Origin: Chloroflexota bacterium
GTDB lineage: Bacteria > Chloroflexota > Limnocylindria > Limnocylindrales > CSP1-4
Reading direction: 5' to 3'
NCBI GenBank assembly: GCA_003153755.1
Contig: PMBG01000197.1
Coordinates: 1-40,391, forward strand
DNA: 40,391 nt
The notes beneath the pieces were generated by a model that worked only from the letters and a program-made list of their open reading frames with translations, was not told the DNA's origin and made no database searches. A program made the translations under genes and the position numbers. Of this stretch, positions 9,126 to 18,300 are shown in pieces. Numbering within the stretch: position 1 is the stretch's first letter; each line of letters begins with the position of its first letter.

Positions 9126-9141
9126 CGTTACATATGTAACG
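9126..9141. promoter_or_regulatory. Perfect 16-bp palindrome, likely MarR operator
   Basis: CGTTACATATGTAACG reads the same on both strands. It sits between the divergent marR (start 9092) and LUD gene (start 9287). Its length and AT-rich core match typical MarR-family sites, so it probably controls both directions. Confidence 0.75.
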
Positions 9142-9286
9142 ATGCACAGCTACATGATAGCGAGTGAAACAAAGACTACAAGGCGGTACCCGCACTCTGG
9201 ACTGGTCGTACCGGTCCGCGGAGGACTCGCCCGCCAGTCGAGACAACAGGCGCTCGCCCGAGCACCGAGAGATCCAGGAGATCGAA

Positions 9287-9934
9287 ATGACCACGACTAC
9301 GGCCGCAATCGAGCGTCTGCCCGTCAACGAAGCCTTTGCCGTTCCGGCCGACCGCGCCGCCCTCGGCCGCGCCGCCGAGGCTCTGAAGGCTCGCGGCATC
9401 GAAGCTCACATCGTCGAGACGGCCGCGGACGCAAAGAACCTCGTCTTGAGCCTGATCCCCGACGGCGCCGAAGTAGGGCAGGGTGCGTCGCTGACTCTCG
9501 ATCAGGCCGGCATAACCGAGGGCATCGAGAAGAGCGGCAAGTACAACTCCATTCGCGCTCGCACGCAGTCGATGGACCGCGCTACTCAGATGAACCAGAT
9601 CCGCGGGCTGATGGCCGCGCCCGAGGTCCAGCTGAACAGCGTTCAGGCACTCACCGAGGACGGGCAGGCCTTGTTCGCGTCGATGAGCGGCAGCCAGCTC
9701 GGCCCGATCGCATCGGGCGCCGGCAAGGTGATCCTGGTCGTGGGAGCACAGAAGGTCGTCCCGGATCTCGCCACGGCGTTTCGCCGCCTGGACGAATACG
9801 CATTCCCCAACGAAGACGTCAGGGCTCAGAAGGCGTACGGAGTGCACAGCCGAATCAACAAGACGCTGGTGCTTCAGGGAGACTTCCCGGGCCGAGTGAC
9901 CGTCGTTCTCGTCAACGAGGTCCTGGGCTACTAG
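9287..9934 (+). CDS. LUD domain protein (LutC/YkgG-like)
   Basis: A 215-residue single-domain LUD protein. Visible family features are the helical start with AAEALKARGIEAHIVETAADA, LSLIPDGAEVGQGASLTLDQAGI, the IASGAGKVILVVGAQKVVPDL strand-turn and the C-terminal GRVTVVLVNEVLGY. LUD proteins include LutB and LutC of the L-lactate oxidation complex, but many stand-alone forms have no proven role, and no lutA or lutB lies in this window. ATG 9287 is chosen because AGGAG lies about eight bases upstream and the 41 preceding codons lack family similarity. The gene is monocistronic and is followed by an intrinsic terminator. The shared palindrome suggests MarR control. Confidence 0.85.
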   Translation: MTTTTAAIERLPVNEAFAVPADRAALGRAAEALKARGIEAHIVETAADAKNLVLSLIPDGAEVGQGASLTLDQAGITEGIEKSGKYNSIRARTQSMDRATQMNQIRGLMAAPEVQLNSVQALTEDGQALFASMSGSQLGPIASGAGKVILVVGAQKVVPDLATAFRRLDEYAFPNEDVRAQKAYGVHSRINKTLVLQGDFPGRVTVVLVNEVLGY

Positions 9935-9961
9935 CTCTCTGAACTCCACGGCATTTCACAG

Positions 9962-9998
9962 GGCGGTCCTGCTCTCGGTTGAGCGGGGCCGCCTTTCT
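9962..9998 (+). terminator. Rho-independent terminator after the LUD gene
   Basis: A 13-bp stem pairs 9962-9974 (GGCGGTCCTGCTC) with 9981-9993 (GAGCGGGGCCGCC), including two G-T wobbles. The loop is TCGGTT and TTTCT follows. It lies 28 bases past the LUD stop and ends before the convergent acetyltransferase gene. Confidence 0.75.
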
Positions 9999-10009
9999 GC
10001 GTCCGCGGA

Positions 10010-10441
10010 TCAGATGCGCTTGCGGAAGACCGCGGCGGTCACCGGGCATGCCCCGGTGAACTCGACAGAGGTTGTCACGGCCGCAGGGACGTCCGCGCGG
10101 GTCGCCGGGTCGTAACCCAGGCGCGGGAACCAGTCTGCGGCGGTTTCGGTGAGAAGGAAGAGCTCGGAGATGCCGCCCGATGCGGCCAGGGATTCCGCGG
10201 CGGCAACAAGGTGCTTGCCGATGCCGGTGCCGCGCCGATCCGGAGCGACACAAACGGAACGCAGGAGGCCGGCGGAACCATAAGGCTCCACGCCGGCGCA
10301 TCCGACGACGCGTCCCTCGTCGCGGGCTACGACGGCGATCTCAAGGCCGAGATCCAGGCCTGCCAGCGGAAGGTGATTAGCCTCCAGCAGGGCCTCGATC
10401 GCCTGTCGATCGTCCGCCGTTACCCGCTCGGTCGAGATCAC
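10010..10441 (-). CDS. arsN2: Arsenic-associated GNAT acetyltransferase ArsN2
   Basis: A 143-residue GNAT-fold protein. The acetyl-CoA loop is SVCVAPDRRGTGIGKHLV, and the C-terminal part LFLLTETAADWFPRLGYDPATRADVPAAV with ending EFTGACPVTAAVFRKRI is the signature of the ArsN2 subfamily. ArsN2 genes are found in ars operons; the related ArsN1 acetylates the organoarsenical phosphinothricin analogue, while the substrate of ArsN2 is less certain. The GTG start at 10441 has a weak GAG-type site. It is the second gene of a minus-strand unit starting at 10643, divergent from arsR, which supports an arsenic role. Confidence 0.87.
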   Translation of the reverse strand: MISTERVTADDRQAIEALLEANHLPLAGLDLGLEIAVVARDEGRVVGCAGVEPYGSAGLLRSVCVAPDRRGTGIGKHLVAAAESLAASGGISELFLLTETAADWFPRLGYDPATRADVPAAVTTSVEFTGACPVTAAVFRKRI

Positions 10442-10460
10442 TCTCGGTCGAAATCAGCGC

Positions 10461-10643
10461 TTACGCGCAAGGGGTTTCGAGGGGATCTGAGCTGGAGCCC
10501 AGCGTTCGGCGGGCGAATCCGCCCAGTCGATCGAGGACCACCAGGACGCGGGCGAAGCTCCGGCTGAGCTCGCCGTTACTCGCTTCCGCGAGGCGTTCCT
10601 CAGTGAGCAATCGCACGATTTCGGGGTTGTAGTAAACAGACAC
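10461..10643 (-). CDS. 60-aa protein of unknown function in the arsenic module
   Basis: A small helical protein (MSVYYNPEIVRLLTEERLAEA at the start, SFARVLVVLDRLGGFARRTLG in the middle) with one cysteine next to the C-terminus. The GTG start has a very good AAGGAG site seven bases upstream, so translation is likely. It is the first gene of the unit opposite arsR and lies 19 bases upstream of arsN2, so it should be induced together with it. I recognise no family. Its position suggests a small accessory or regulatory role in arsenic response (inference). Confidence 0.65.
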   Translation of the reverse strand: MSVYYNPEIVRLLTEERLAEASNGELSRSFARVLVVLDRLGGFARRTLGSSSDPLETPCA

Positions 10644-10685
10644 TTGGTTCTCCTTTCGACTTGCGTCGGATCCAACCTAGCCGGA

Positions 10686-10705
10686 ATATTGACACTTGTC
10701 AATAT
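10686..10705. promoter_or_regulatory. ArsR operator
   Basis: ATATTGACACTTGTCAATAT consists of perfect 9-bp inverted arms, ATATTGACA and TGTCAATAT, around CT. It lies 26 bases upstream of arsR and 43 bases upstream of the opposite 60-aa gene, so one site can control both directions. The TTGACA inside it may also serve as a -35 box. The form agrees with known ArsR/SmtB sites. Confidence 0.8.
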
Positions 10706-10730
10706 CGAGTCAGATCGATATGATCCGCCC

Positions 10731-11129
10731 ATGAGACGGGTCATCGATCGAGATGTGATGCTGCTGCAGGCCGCGGCCGATCCAACGAGGCTCGCCATCC
10801 TTCGCCAGCTGAGCGCCGACGGCGACGTATGCGCCTGCGATTTCACGTCTTGCTGCGACGTGGGGCAGCCCACCGTCTCGCACCATCTGAAGGTTCTGCG
10901 CGAGGCCGGCTGGGTTACGTGCGAGCGGCAGGGGACCTCGATCTGGTACTCGCTCAGCCCGGACGCCGTGGTTCGATTCAGGGAGATTGCGGGAGGAATG
11001 ACGCCCGGCGTTCCGCGCTCGGCGGCGATGCTGGGGGCCGTCGGCGAGGTTGCCGTCGACGGGTCCGCACACGCCCACGCGGAACTGCACGGGACCGGCA
11101 TGGACCTGGAGACGCCGCTACAGAGCTAG
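10731..11129 (+). CDS. arsR: ArsR family arsenic-responsive repressor
   Basis: A 132-residue winged-helix repressor. DPTRLAILRQLSADGDVCACDF is followed by CCDVGQPTVSHHLKVLREAGWV, the ArsR recognition helix. Cys34 and Cys36 form the CxC of the classic arsenite-sensing ELCVCDL position, and Cys41 and Cys42 add a vicinal pair close by. The reaction expected is release of DNA on binding As(III) or Sb(III). ATG 10731 is preferred to the ORF opening at 10644 because the upstream stretch holds the operator and the protein then has normal length. A C-terminal tail with His residues (SAHAHAELHG) is present. It is divergent from the 60-aa/arsN2 unit. Confidence 0.92.
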   Translation: MRRVIDRDVMLLQAAADPTRLAILRQLSADGDVCACDFTSCCDVGQPTVSHHLKVLREAGWVTCERQGTSIWYSLSPDAVVRFREIAGGMTPGVPRSAAMLGAVGEVAVDGSAHAHAELHGTGMDLETPLQS

Positions 11130-11174
11130 GCGGAACCCCGGATGGGTCGAGTGGGAACGCTCGGTCCCCGCCCG

Positions 11175-12443
11175 TTACCTCCTTGAGCCGTTCGCGCGGT
11201 CCACGTACGTCTGCGCCCTGGACAGCTGGGCCGACAACGCCGAGATCGTCTTGCTCATGCTATCGAGCGACTTGACCTTGAAGTTGTCGATCTCGTCGAT
11301 CGTGGCGTAGATGTTGTCGAAGGCCGTCTGCAGCTTTTGCAGATCGACCATGGACGAAGCCGCCTGCTCGCCGACCGCGGCCGACTGCTGTCGAAGCATC
11401 GCGGACGTGCTCTCGATCATGTTTGAAGTGGTGCTGTTGAGAGCCGTGATCTGATCCAGCACGAGCTTCTGATCGCCGAGCGCCTGAGCCACTATCACGG
11501 CCGTTCGTAGCGCCGAGATCGTGGTGGTGGTTGCCCTATCCACTCCTCGCATGAGTTCGTTGTTGTTGCTGCGGATCACGTCTATCGAGAGGTAGCCCTG
11601 CACGCTCACGGCCATCTGCGCGGTGAGGTCCTGAGCCTTCTGCCGGACGTAGAAGAGCACGTGGTCCTTGAGGATGCGCGCGCGATCCGGATCCGCGGCC
11701 TCCATCTTCTCGATGCGGCCGGACAGGAAGGCGTCGAGCTTCTGGGCCAGATAGAGATACTGGCGCAGCCGCTCCATCGTCTGCCACAGGTTGGCCTTTT
11801 CGGCCTCAAGGTCCGTGTTGTCCGCGGCCAGAGCTCTCTTGCCGCTCTCCAGGCCGGCGACGATGGCGTTGATGTGCCCCTGCGAGGACTGGTACTTCGA
11901 GAAGTAGGCCGCCAGCCGGTCACCGAACGGGATCATCCCGAGCAGCTTGCGCGTGCCGAAGAGATCACCCTGGTGCCCTGGATCCAGGGCTTCGATCTGG
12001 CGCCGAAGCTGTACCAGGTTGTCCGCGACGGCCACGGACCCGGCCGTGCCGCCCTTCTTCATGGAGCCGATCGGCCGGTTGAGGAGGCGCGACGACACCT
12101 GAGCGGAGGCCTTGATCTCTTCGCTGCCGAGGTTCCGAACGTCCGACATGCGCGCTTCGAACTTCGGATCCTTGGTATCCAGCTGCGAGATCGCCACGAC
12201 GTAGTCGGCGACCATGGCGTCGAGCTTGGCGACGGTGGACGGCTCGAGCTTGACGGTGCCGGCCGCTTGCGGCGGATCGATCATCGCGACCGCTTGCGGC
12301 GGGGTGAGGGCCAGTGTCGCGGTTCCGGGGGCGCCCTCTACGGATGCCGGCGCAGGGGATTCCTCGACGGCATCCGGCGCGGCCATCCCCGCCGGTTTCG
12401 CCGCCGAGCCGGCCGCTCTATCGAGATCGAACGAACTGCCCAT
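11175..12443 (-). CDS. Toxic anion resistance protein, TelA/KlaA family (copy 1)
   Basis: A 422-residue mostly helical protein. After a low-complexity Ala/Pro-rich start (about 1-60) comes the TelA domain with SRLLNRPIGSM, LVQLRRQIEALDPGHQGDL, MERLRQYLYLAQKLD, LFYVRQKAQDLTAQMAVSVQGYLSIDVIRSNN and GVDRATTTTISALRTAVIVAQAL. The family was named for tellurite resistance on plasmid RK2 and is widespread; its biochemical activity is unknown. ATG 12443 has GGAGGAGG nine bases upstream; ATG 12482 lies before that site. A homologous gene lies 114 bases upstream on the same strand. It converges with arsR. Confidence 0.9.
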   Translation of the reverse strand: MGSSFDLDRAAGSAAKPAGMAAPDAVEESPAPASVEGAPGTATLALTPPQAVAMIDPPQAAGTVKLEPSTVAKLDAMVADYVVAISQLDTKDPKFEARMSDVRNLGSEEIKASAQVSSRLLNRPIGSMKKGGTAGSVAVADNLVQLRRQIEALDPGHQGDLFGTRKLLGMIPFGDRLAAYFSKYQSSQGHINAIVAGLESGKRALAADNTDLEAEKANLWQTMERLRQYLYLAQKLDAFLSGRIEKMEAADPDRARILKDHVLFYVRQKAQDLTAQMAVSVQGYLSIDVIRSNNNELMRGVDRATTTTISALRTAVIVAQALGDQKLVLDQITALNSTTSNMIESTSAMLRQQSAAVGEQAASSMVDLQKLQTAFDNIYATIDEIDNFKVKSLDSMSKTISALSAQLSRAQTYVDRANGSRR

Positions 12444-12557
12444 TAACCCGAGCCTCCTCCGCCGTTGGACGCGCATACCCAACCTGCAGAGGGTACAGCC
12501 GGAACCGCTTCATGGCACCCCATTTCGCGCCCGGATGCCAGGACGGCCGTCCCGTAG

Positions 12558-13835
12558 CTACTGCAGTGAGAGACCGGACCCGCCATCGGCCGAATCGTCG
12601 CGAGTTCGCGAGCGTTCCAGGTACGCCTGAGCCTTCCCGATCTCCAGCGAAAGGGCGTCGATCGTCTTGCCCATGTTGTCGATCGCCTGGATCTTGAACG
12701 CGTCGATCTCGTCCATCGTGGCGTAGATGTTGTCGAAGGCCGCTTGGAGCTTCTGGACGTCCACGGTGGCCGAGGCCGCCTGCTCGTTGATCGCCACCGA
12801 TTGCTGGCGCAGCAGCACGGAGGTGCTCTCGATTAGGTTGGAGGTCGTCTCGTTGAGTGCGGTGATCTGGTCCAGCACCAGCTTCTGATCGGATAGGGCC
12901 TGAGCCACGATGACGGCTGTGCGCAGCGCCGAAATCGTGGTGGTCGTGGCGCGATCCACGCCCCGGATCAGCTCCAGGTTGTTCCGGCGGATCACATCGA
13001 GGGCCATGTAGCCCTGCACGCTCACCGCCAGCTGTGTCGTGAGGTCCTGCACCTTCTGCCGGACGTAGAAGAGCATGTCTTCCCGGAGAACCTTCGCCCG
13101 TTCGGGATCCGTGGTCTCAACCTGGGCGACTCGCGCGGCAAGAGCGGTATCGAGCTTCTGCGTCAGGTAGATGTACTGGCGCAGGCGCTCCATGATCGAC
13201 CACAGATTGGCCTTCTCCTGCTCGATGTCCGTGTTGTCTCGCACGAGAGAGTCCTGGCCGTGATTGAGCGCCGCGATGATCCCGTTGAGGTGGCTCTGGC
13301 TGGACTGGTATTTGCCGAAGTAGTCACGCAGCCGGTCGCCGAACGGCAGGAAACCAAACAGCTTCTTCTGGGAGAGCAGGTCACCCTGATGGGCCGGATC
13401 CAGGTCGTCGATCTGGCGGCGAAGCTGCACGAGGCTGCTCGACACCGCCGACGAGCCCGAGAGGCCGCCCTTCTGCATCGCCGACACCGGGCGCTCGAGG
13501 AGGCGCGAGGAAACCTGAGCCGAGGCTTTGATGTCGTCGTCGCCCATCTTGCGAATGTCGGCGACGCGCGACTCGAATCTGGGGTCGTGGATATCCAGCG
13601 TGGAAACGGCGTCCAGATAGCCGGAGATCATGCCGTCGAGCTTCTTCACCGTCTCTGCATCGAGCGTGACGGCCTCTTGTGCCTGGGCGGGCGCGATCAC
13701 GGCAACCGGGGCCGGCGGTGTCAGCGTCAGGCTGCCGGTACTCGTCGACGGCTCGTCCAGAACGGTGGTCACGGCCGTCGCGTTGCCTGCCGGGGCCGCC
13801 ACCGCGGCCTTGTCGCTTTTCCGGGACTCGCCCAT
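12558..13835 (-). CDS. Toxic anion resistance protein, TelA/KlaA family (copy 2)
   Basis: A 425-residue paralogue of the next gene. The same blocks appear in the same order: SRLLERPVSAMQKGG, LVQLRRQIDDLDPAHQGDL, FLPFGDRLRDYFGKYQSSQ, MERLRQYIYLTQKLD and GVDRATTTTISALRTAVIVAQAL. The two proteins are closely similar through the domain but differ at both ends, as expected for an old tandem duplication. ATG 13835 is chosen because GAGGAGG lies upstream; the open frame continues to 14642 but that part overlaps the opposite AraC gene and has no ribosome site. No tellurite or ter genes are seen nearby. Confidence 0.9.
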   Translation of the reverse strand: MGESRKSDKAAVAAPAGNATAVTTVLDEPSTSTGSLTLTPPAPVAVIAPAQAQEAVTLDAETVKKLDGMISGYLDAVSTLDIHDPRFESRVADIRKMGDDDIKASAQVSSRLLERPVSAMQKGGLSGSSAVSSSLVQLRRQIDDLDPAHQGDLLSQKKLFGFLPFGDRLRDYFGKYQSSQSHLNGIIAALNHGQDSLVRDNTDIEQEKANLWSIMERLRQYIYLTQKLDTALAARVAQVETTDPERAKVLREDMLFYVRQKVQDLTTQLAVSVQGYMALDVIRRNNLELIRGVDRATTTTISALRTAVIVAQALSDQKLVLDQITALNETTSNLIESTSVLLRQQSVAINEQAASATVDVQKLQAAFDNIYATMDEIDAFKIQAIDNMGKTIDALSLEIGKAQAYLERSRTRDDSADGGSGLSLQ

Positions 13836-13861
13836 GACTTCCTCCTCGGGGCTGCGGCGGT

Positions 13862-13887
13862 TGACCCGGCGCAGCTGACCCGGCGCA
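13862..13887 (-). promoter_or_regulatory. Direct repeat upstream of TelA copy 2
   Basis: Two exact copies of TGACCCGGCGCA (13862-13873 and 13876-13887), separated by GC, begin 27 bases upstream of the telA start. A pair of 12-base direct repeats 14 bases apart could be a tandem regulator site. No regulator can be named. Confidence 0.35.
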
Positions 13888-14065
13888 CAGCATGGCGCCT
13901 TACCAAGAATGGGACTTCCCGCGGATCGTGTTGGTTCGTTCGTGCACGCTTTCGGTTGTGCGGCGGGATGGGCGCGGGCATTCACGGTACGGACGGCACA
14001 GACCAGCGGCTGAGGTCCGCTGCGGGTGAGTTCGCCCTCGTGAGACACCCTGCGCGCCCGGCGGA

Positions 14066-14077
14066 TGAGGCGCCTCA
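14066..14077. promoter_or_regulatory. 12-bp palindrome before the AraC-type gene
   Basis: TGAGGCGCCTCA is a perfect palindrome ending 19 bases before the AraC-type start, in the divergent region shared with telA. It may be an operator or a short hairpin in the leader. Confidence 0.3.
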
Positions 14078-14096
14078 GACGGCGTAGTGTTCCGGC

Positions 14097-14567
14097 GTGA
14101 GCAGAGAAGCCGAGGACCTGAACCGGCGCCTGTTGCGAGCCCGCGACGCGATGGACCGAGCCTACGCCGAGCCGCTCGACGTCCGCGCGGTGGCCGCGGT
14201 GGCCTATGTCTCCGAGGCGCACTTCATCCGTACCTTCCGCGCCGTCTTCGGGGAGACACCGCACCGTTACCTGCAGCGTCGGCGGGTGGAGCGCTCGATG
14301 TTCCTGCTGCGCGAGACGGAGCGCAGCGTCACCGACATTTGTCTTGACGTGGGTTTCACGAGCCTGGGGACCTTCAGCCGCACGTTCAGGGAGATCGTCG
14401 GCGAGACGCCGTCGGGCTATCGAATGGGGCATGAGCCGATGGCCGCACCCCATTGTTTCCAGAAGGCGACGACGCGGCCGATGGTGGCCGCGGGGGCAAA
14501 GCGGCCGGGGGGATCGGCCACGCGATCGAGCAGTTTTGGAGAAGCCCCGGGGGCGGCGGCTCCATAG
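14097..14567 (+). CDS. AraC-type HTH transcriptional regulator, short form
   Basis: A 156-residue protein that is mainly the C-terminal AraC DNA-binding domain. The first HTH is LDVRAVAAVAYVSEAHFIRTFRAVFGETPHRYLQRRRVERS, the second is SVTDICLDVGFTSLGTFSRTFREIVGETPSGYR. No sensor domain precedes it; a disordered Ala-rich tail follows. Such short AraC proteins are often paired with VOC or glyoxalase-like genes, as here, where a VOC gene begins 46 bases downstream. The GTG start at 14097 has no strong ribosome site. It probably controls itself and the VOC gene (inference). Confidence 0.87.
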   Translation: MSREAEDLNRRLLRARDAMDRAYAEPLDVRAVAAVAYVSEAHFIRTFRAVFGETPHRYLQRRRVERSMFLLRETERSVTDICLDVGFTSLGTFSRTFREIVGETPSGYRMGHEPMAAPHCFQKATTRPMVAAGAKRPGGSATRSSSFGEAPGAAAP

Positions 14568-14613
14568 CATGAGGGTGGTCCGCATAGACCCTCGCACAAG
14601 GAGAAGCCAAGCG

Positions 14614-15042
14614 ATGATCAAGCTGAACGTCGCCTCCGTCATGGTCCTCGACCAGGAGGAGGCTCTCGACTTCTACGTCAACAAGCTCGGGCTGGAGGTG
14701 GCCCGGGACATCCATCAGGGTCCCTTCCGCTGGCTTACGGTCCGCGCCCCCGGCGACCCCGGCATCGAGATCTTCCTCCAGGAGCCCGGTCCACCGGTGC
14801 AGGATGAAGCCACCGCCGCGCAGCTCCGCGAGCTGATCGCCAAAGGCGCGATGGGCGGTCTCGTTATCCAGACCGACGACGCTCGGGGCCTGTACGAGAC
14901 CCTGAGGGCGCGCGGCGTCACCGATTTCACACAGGAACCCACCGACCACTTCTACGGCACCGACATGGGCGTGCGCGATCCCTTCGGCAACCCCATCCGG
15001 ATCCTCCAACCGGCCAGGACCGCTCACCAGGTCGTAGCCTGA
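14614..15042 (+). CDS. VOC superfamily (glyoxalase/bleomycin resistance-like) protein
   Basis: A 142-residue protein with paired beta-alpha-beta-beta-beta modules. MVLDQEEALDFYVNKLGLEVARD opens the first, and VRDPFGNPIRILQPA closes the second with the usual metal-site end. Candidate ligands include the Glu of IEIFLQEPG. VOC proteins bind a metal and act on diverse small molecules or bind drugs; the substrate is unknown here. ATG 14614 has AAGGAGA ten bases upstream. It follows the AraC-type gene and is probably in the same unit as the small gene downstream. Confidence 0.88.
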   Translation: MIKLNVASVMVLDQEEALDFYVNKLGLEVARDIHQGPFRWLTVRAPGDPGIEIFLQEPGPPVQDEATAAQLRELIAKGAMGGLVIQTDDARGLYETLRARGVTDFTQEPTDHFYGTDMGVRDPFGNPIRILQPARTAHQVVA

Positions 15043-15073
15043 CCGATTCGCCCCAGCAACAGAAGGTGCAGCC

Positions 15074-15310
15074 ATGAAGACGATGACGTGCAAGCAAATG
15101 GGTGGGCCGTGCGAAGCCCCGTTCCATGGAAATTCGGCGGACGAGGTTATCAAGGCACAAGACGCCCATCTGAAAGGAGCAGTCGCCGAAGGGGACGACC
15201 GCCACAAGGACGCCCTGAAGGCCATGCAGGGTAGGTGGAAGAACCCCGTCGGCGGGATGCGGTGGTACATGAAGACAAGGAAGGACTTCGCCGCGCTACC
15301 CGCAGACTGA
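15074..15310 (+). CDS. Small cysteine-containing protein, DUF1059-like
   Basis: A 78-residue protein. The start MKTMTCKQMGGPCEAPFHGNSADEV resembles the DUF1059 pattern of a two-Cys, His-containing N-terminus followed by a helix with an acidic Asp-Glu-Val. A Lys-rich C-terminal helix (GMRWYMKTRKDFAALPAD) follows. Metal binding by Cys6, Cys13 and His18 is plausible but unproven. It lies 31 bases after the VOC gene on the same strand, so co-transcription is likely. It converges with the giant glucan synthase gene. Confidence 0.7.
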   Translation: MKTMTCKQMGGPCEAPFHGNSADEVIKAQDAHLKGAVAEGDDRHKDALKAMQGRWKNPVGGMRWYMKTRKDFAALPAD

Positions 15311-15357
15311 TCGGCCTCCCGCATGGCCGCGCACAGCCCACAACGGCCAGGCGCCGG

Positions 15358-18300
15358 CTAGCCGAGGATGACCCTGACCTTGTGCGTTGCGCCGTCGTCC
15401 ACGAGCTGGATCGAGGCGCCGCCGCCGAGCAGCGCCTGTCCGTCGAGCTCCGACGATGCCACTCCGCGACTGACGCCACGCGGGTTCTCTACGACGATCT
15501 CGTATCTGGTGGAGTGGTATCGGAAGTCCATCTCGTAGCGTGGCCAGGCGCGGGGGATGCACGGATCCAGAAGCAGTGTCGTGCCGCGAAGGTGGAATCC
15601 CAGGATGGACTCGACGCCGGCCTGGTACATCCACCCCGCGGACCCTGTGTACCAGGTCCAACCACCCCGGCCCACGTGCGGCGGTTCCGAGTAGACGTCG
15701 GCCGCCACGACATAGGGCTCCACCTTGTAACGCTGAACCCCGGCCCGGCTGCTGGCATGGTTAATGGGGTTCAGCAGGGCGAACAACTCGCCGGCCTTGT
15801 CTCCGTCACCAAGTTCCGCGAAGGCGAGGATGGACCAGACGGCGCCGTGCGTGTACTGGCCGCCGTTTTCTCGGATGCCCGGCAGATAACCCTTCACGTA
15901 GCCGGGATCGACATTCGACTTGTCGAACGGTGGGGTGAACAGGAGGACGATCGCATCGCCGCGTCTGACGAGGAACTCCTCCACCGCGGACATCGCCTGC
16001 TTCGCATGAACCGGATTGGCCACACCCGACAGGACGCTCCACGACTGCGCGATCGAGTCGATCCGGCATTCGGCGTTTGCCGCGGAGCCGAGGGGCGTGC
16101 CGTCGTCGAAGAATGCCCGGCGGTACCAGTCGCCATCCCAGCCGTCGGTGTCGAGTGCCTGCCGGAGCGCCGCCATCCCTACTCGCCACCGGTCCGCATA
16201 AGCGCCCTTACCGCGGGCGTCGGCAATCGGCGCGAACGCGGCGAGGACTGTGTGCAGGAACCAGCCCAGCCAGACGCTCTCCCCCCGACCCTCGCTGCCG
16301 ACCAGGTTCATGCCGTCGTTCCAGTCGCCGGTACCGATCAGCGGGAGTCCGTGAGCGCCGACTGCCATGCTCCGCTCGATGGCCGCCACACAGTGGTCGA
16401 ACAGCGATGTCGACTGGCGTGAATGCTCCGGCTGGAAGTAGGCGTCGGTCTGGTCCGGTCGCAAGGCCTGACCCTCGAGGTAGGGGACGGACTCGTCGAG
16501 GATCGCGGTGTCGCCTGTGAGGGAGACGTAGCGATCCACCGCGTATGGCAGCCACAGGCGATCGTCCGAGATTCGGGTACGGACGCCACGACCGGATGGC
16601 GGATGCCACCAGTGCTGGACGTCTCCTTCCACGAACTGGCGTCCCGCGGCTCGCAGCAGGTGTTCCCGCGCCAGGGCCGGTTTGGAGGCCATCAGTGCGA
16701 TGACGTCCTGGAGCTGGTCTCGGAAGCCGTATGCGCCCCCGGCCTGGTAGAACGCCGTCCTTGCCCACAGCCGGCACGCGAGGGTCTGATAGACAAGCCA
16801 GCTGTTGAGCATGATGTCCATCGAGCGCTCCGGGGTGCGCACCTGGACGGCTCCGAGAGTGTCATCCCAGAAGCCGGCCACATCGCGCAACGTCGCCTCA
16901 TGGTCGGCCGCTCGCCCGCGGCGAATCAGGTCGGCGGCCGCCGCGTTCCCGCTTGCCTGGCCGAGAAGCACGAGCACCTGGGTCCGCGCTCCGTTCGCGA
17001 GATCAAAGCTGGTTTGTAGCGCGGCGCACGGGTCCATGCCGGCGCCGGAGGCTCCCGCCAGCCTGTGCCCGTGGTCCAGGCCCGCCGGTCGCTCGAGAGC
17101 GCCGTTACGGCCTATGAATTCGGTCCGATCGGCCGTCCATGCCGTCTGCCGCCCGCCGAGGTCAAGGAAGGCAACCTGGCCGCCGAACTCCGTGTTCCAC
17201 GGGTTCCGTGCGAGGAGGGCCCTGGTATCGGGGTCCAGCGCCGTGACGATCCGGGGGCCGCTTTCTCCGCGCGAGGTGCCGAGCACCCATTCGACGTAAG
17301 CGGTCACGGACAGCCGCCTGGACCTCCCAGAGCGGTTCTCGATCGTCAGCACCGAAACCTTCAGGGCGTCGTCGAGCGGCACGAATTGGACGAGGTCCAG
17401 TCCGATGCCGTCGCGTTGATGCTCGAACCGGCTGTACCCCGCGCCGTGATGGGCGAGATAGGTTGAATCCGCACTGCGGATCGGCAGTGCCGTGGGACTC
17501 CACAACTCGCCGCTGTCGTCGTCCCGAACGTAGATCGCCTCGCCGGACGGGTCGCTCACGGGATCGTTGGACCACGGCGTGAGCTGGTTCTCGCGGCTGT
17601 TCCCGTACCAGGTGTAGCCCGACCCGGACTCGGAGAGCAGGAACCCGAACGACGCGTTGGCAATCACGTTCACCCACGGCGCCGGAGTGGATTGCCCGGG
17701 GCCCAGGATTGTCACGTATTCGCGCCCGTTCTTGGCGAAGCCACCGATTCCGTTGTGGAACTCCAGGTCGGGACGCGGCGAGCGCACCATCGCTACCGTC
17801 TGTCTGGAGACCGGCGGCGGTGCCGCGCCGATGACCGTGGCGGCGACACGCTCCAGCCGGATCACCTGATCGGCAAGACTGCCCCTACGGCTCAGCAGGA
17901 CGGCCCGGGCGGCCGACTGGAGGAGGGTGCGATCCTCGGTCGAGATCTGGTCGCCGCGAAGGATGTACACACCGCCATGGCCCGGGCTGCCATCGCGGAT
18001 CAGGTTCTTCGCGGTGGCGAGACTGGACTGGCTCATCCGAACAAGCGCCTCGAGCGACTCCTGGAGGAGCTGGGCGTATGTGGTGCCCTGTTCGTTGAGG
18101 ATCACCAGATCGACGTCCAGGAGCTTCAGGCGCCAGTACTCGACGGCCCGGAGCAGTTGCCGGACTATGTCGAGGTCCTCGACTTCGTCGATCCGAACCA
18201 TGACGATGGGCAGGTCGCCCGAAATGCCATGGGCCCAAAGGCCCGGCGCCCCCCGCTCGTTGCTGGCAAGCAGACTCGCGGCTGGGCGAAGTGACACGTC

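Noticed and set aside
13836-14642. Long N-terminal extension of TelA copy 2
   Set aside because: Overlaps the AraC-type gene on the other strand, has no ribosome site, is Arg-rich, and a GAGGAGG site marks ATG 13835 as the start.
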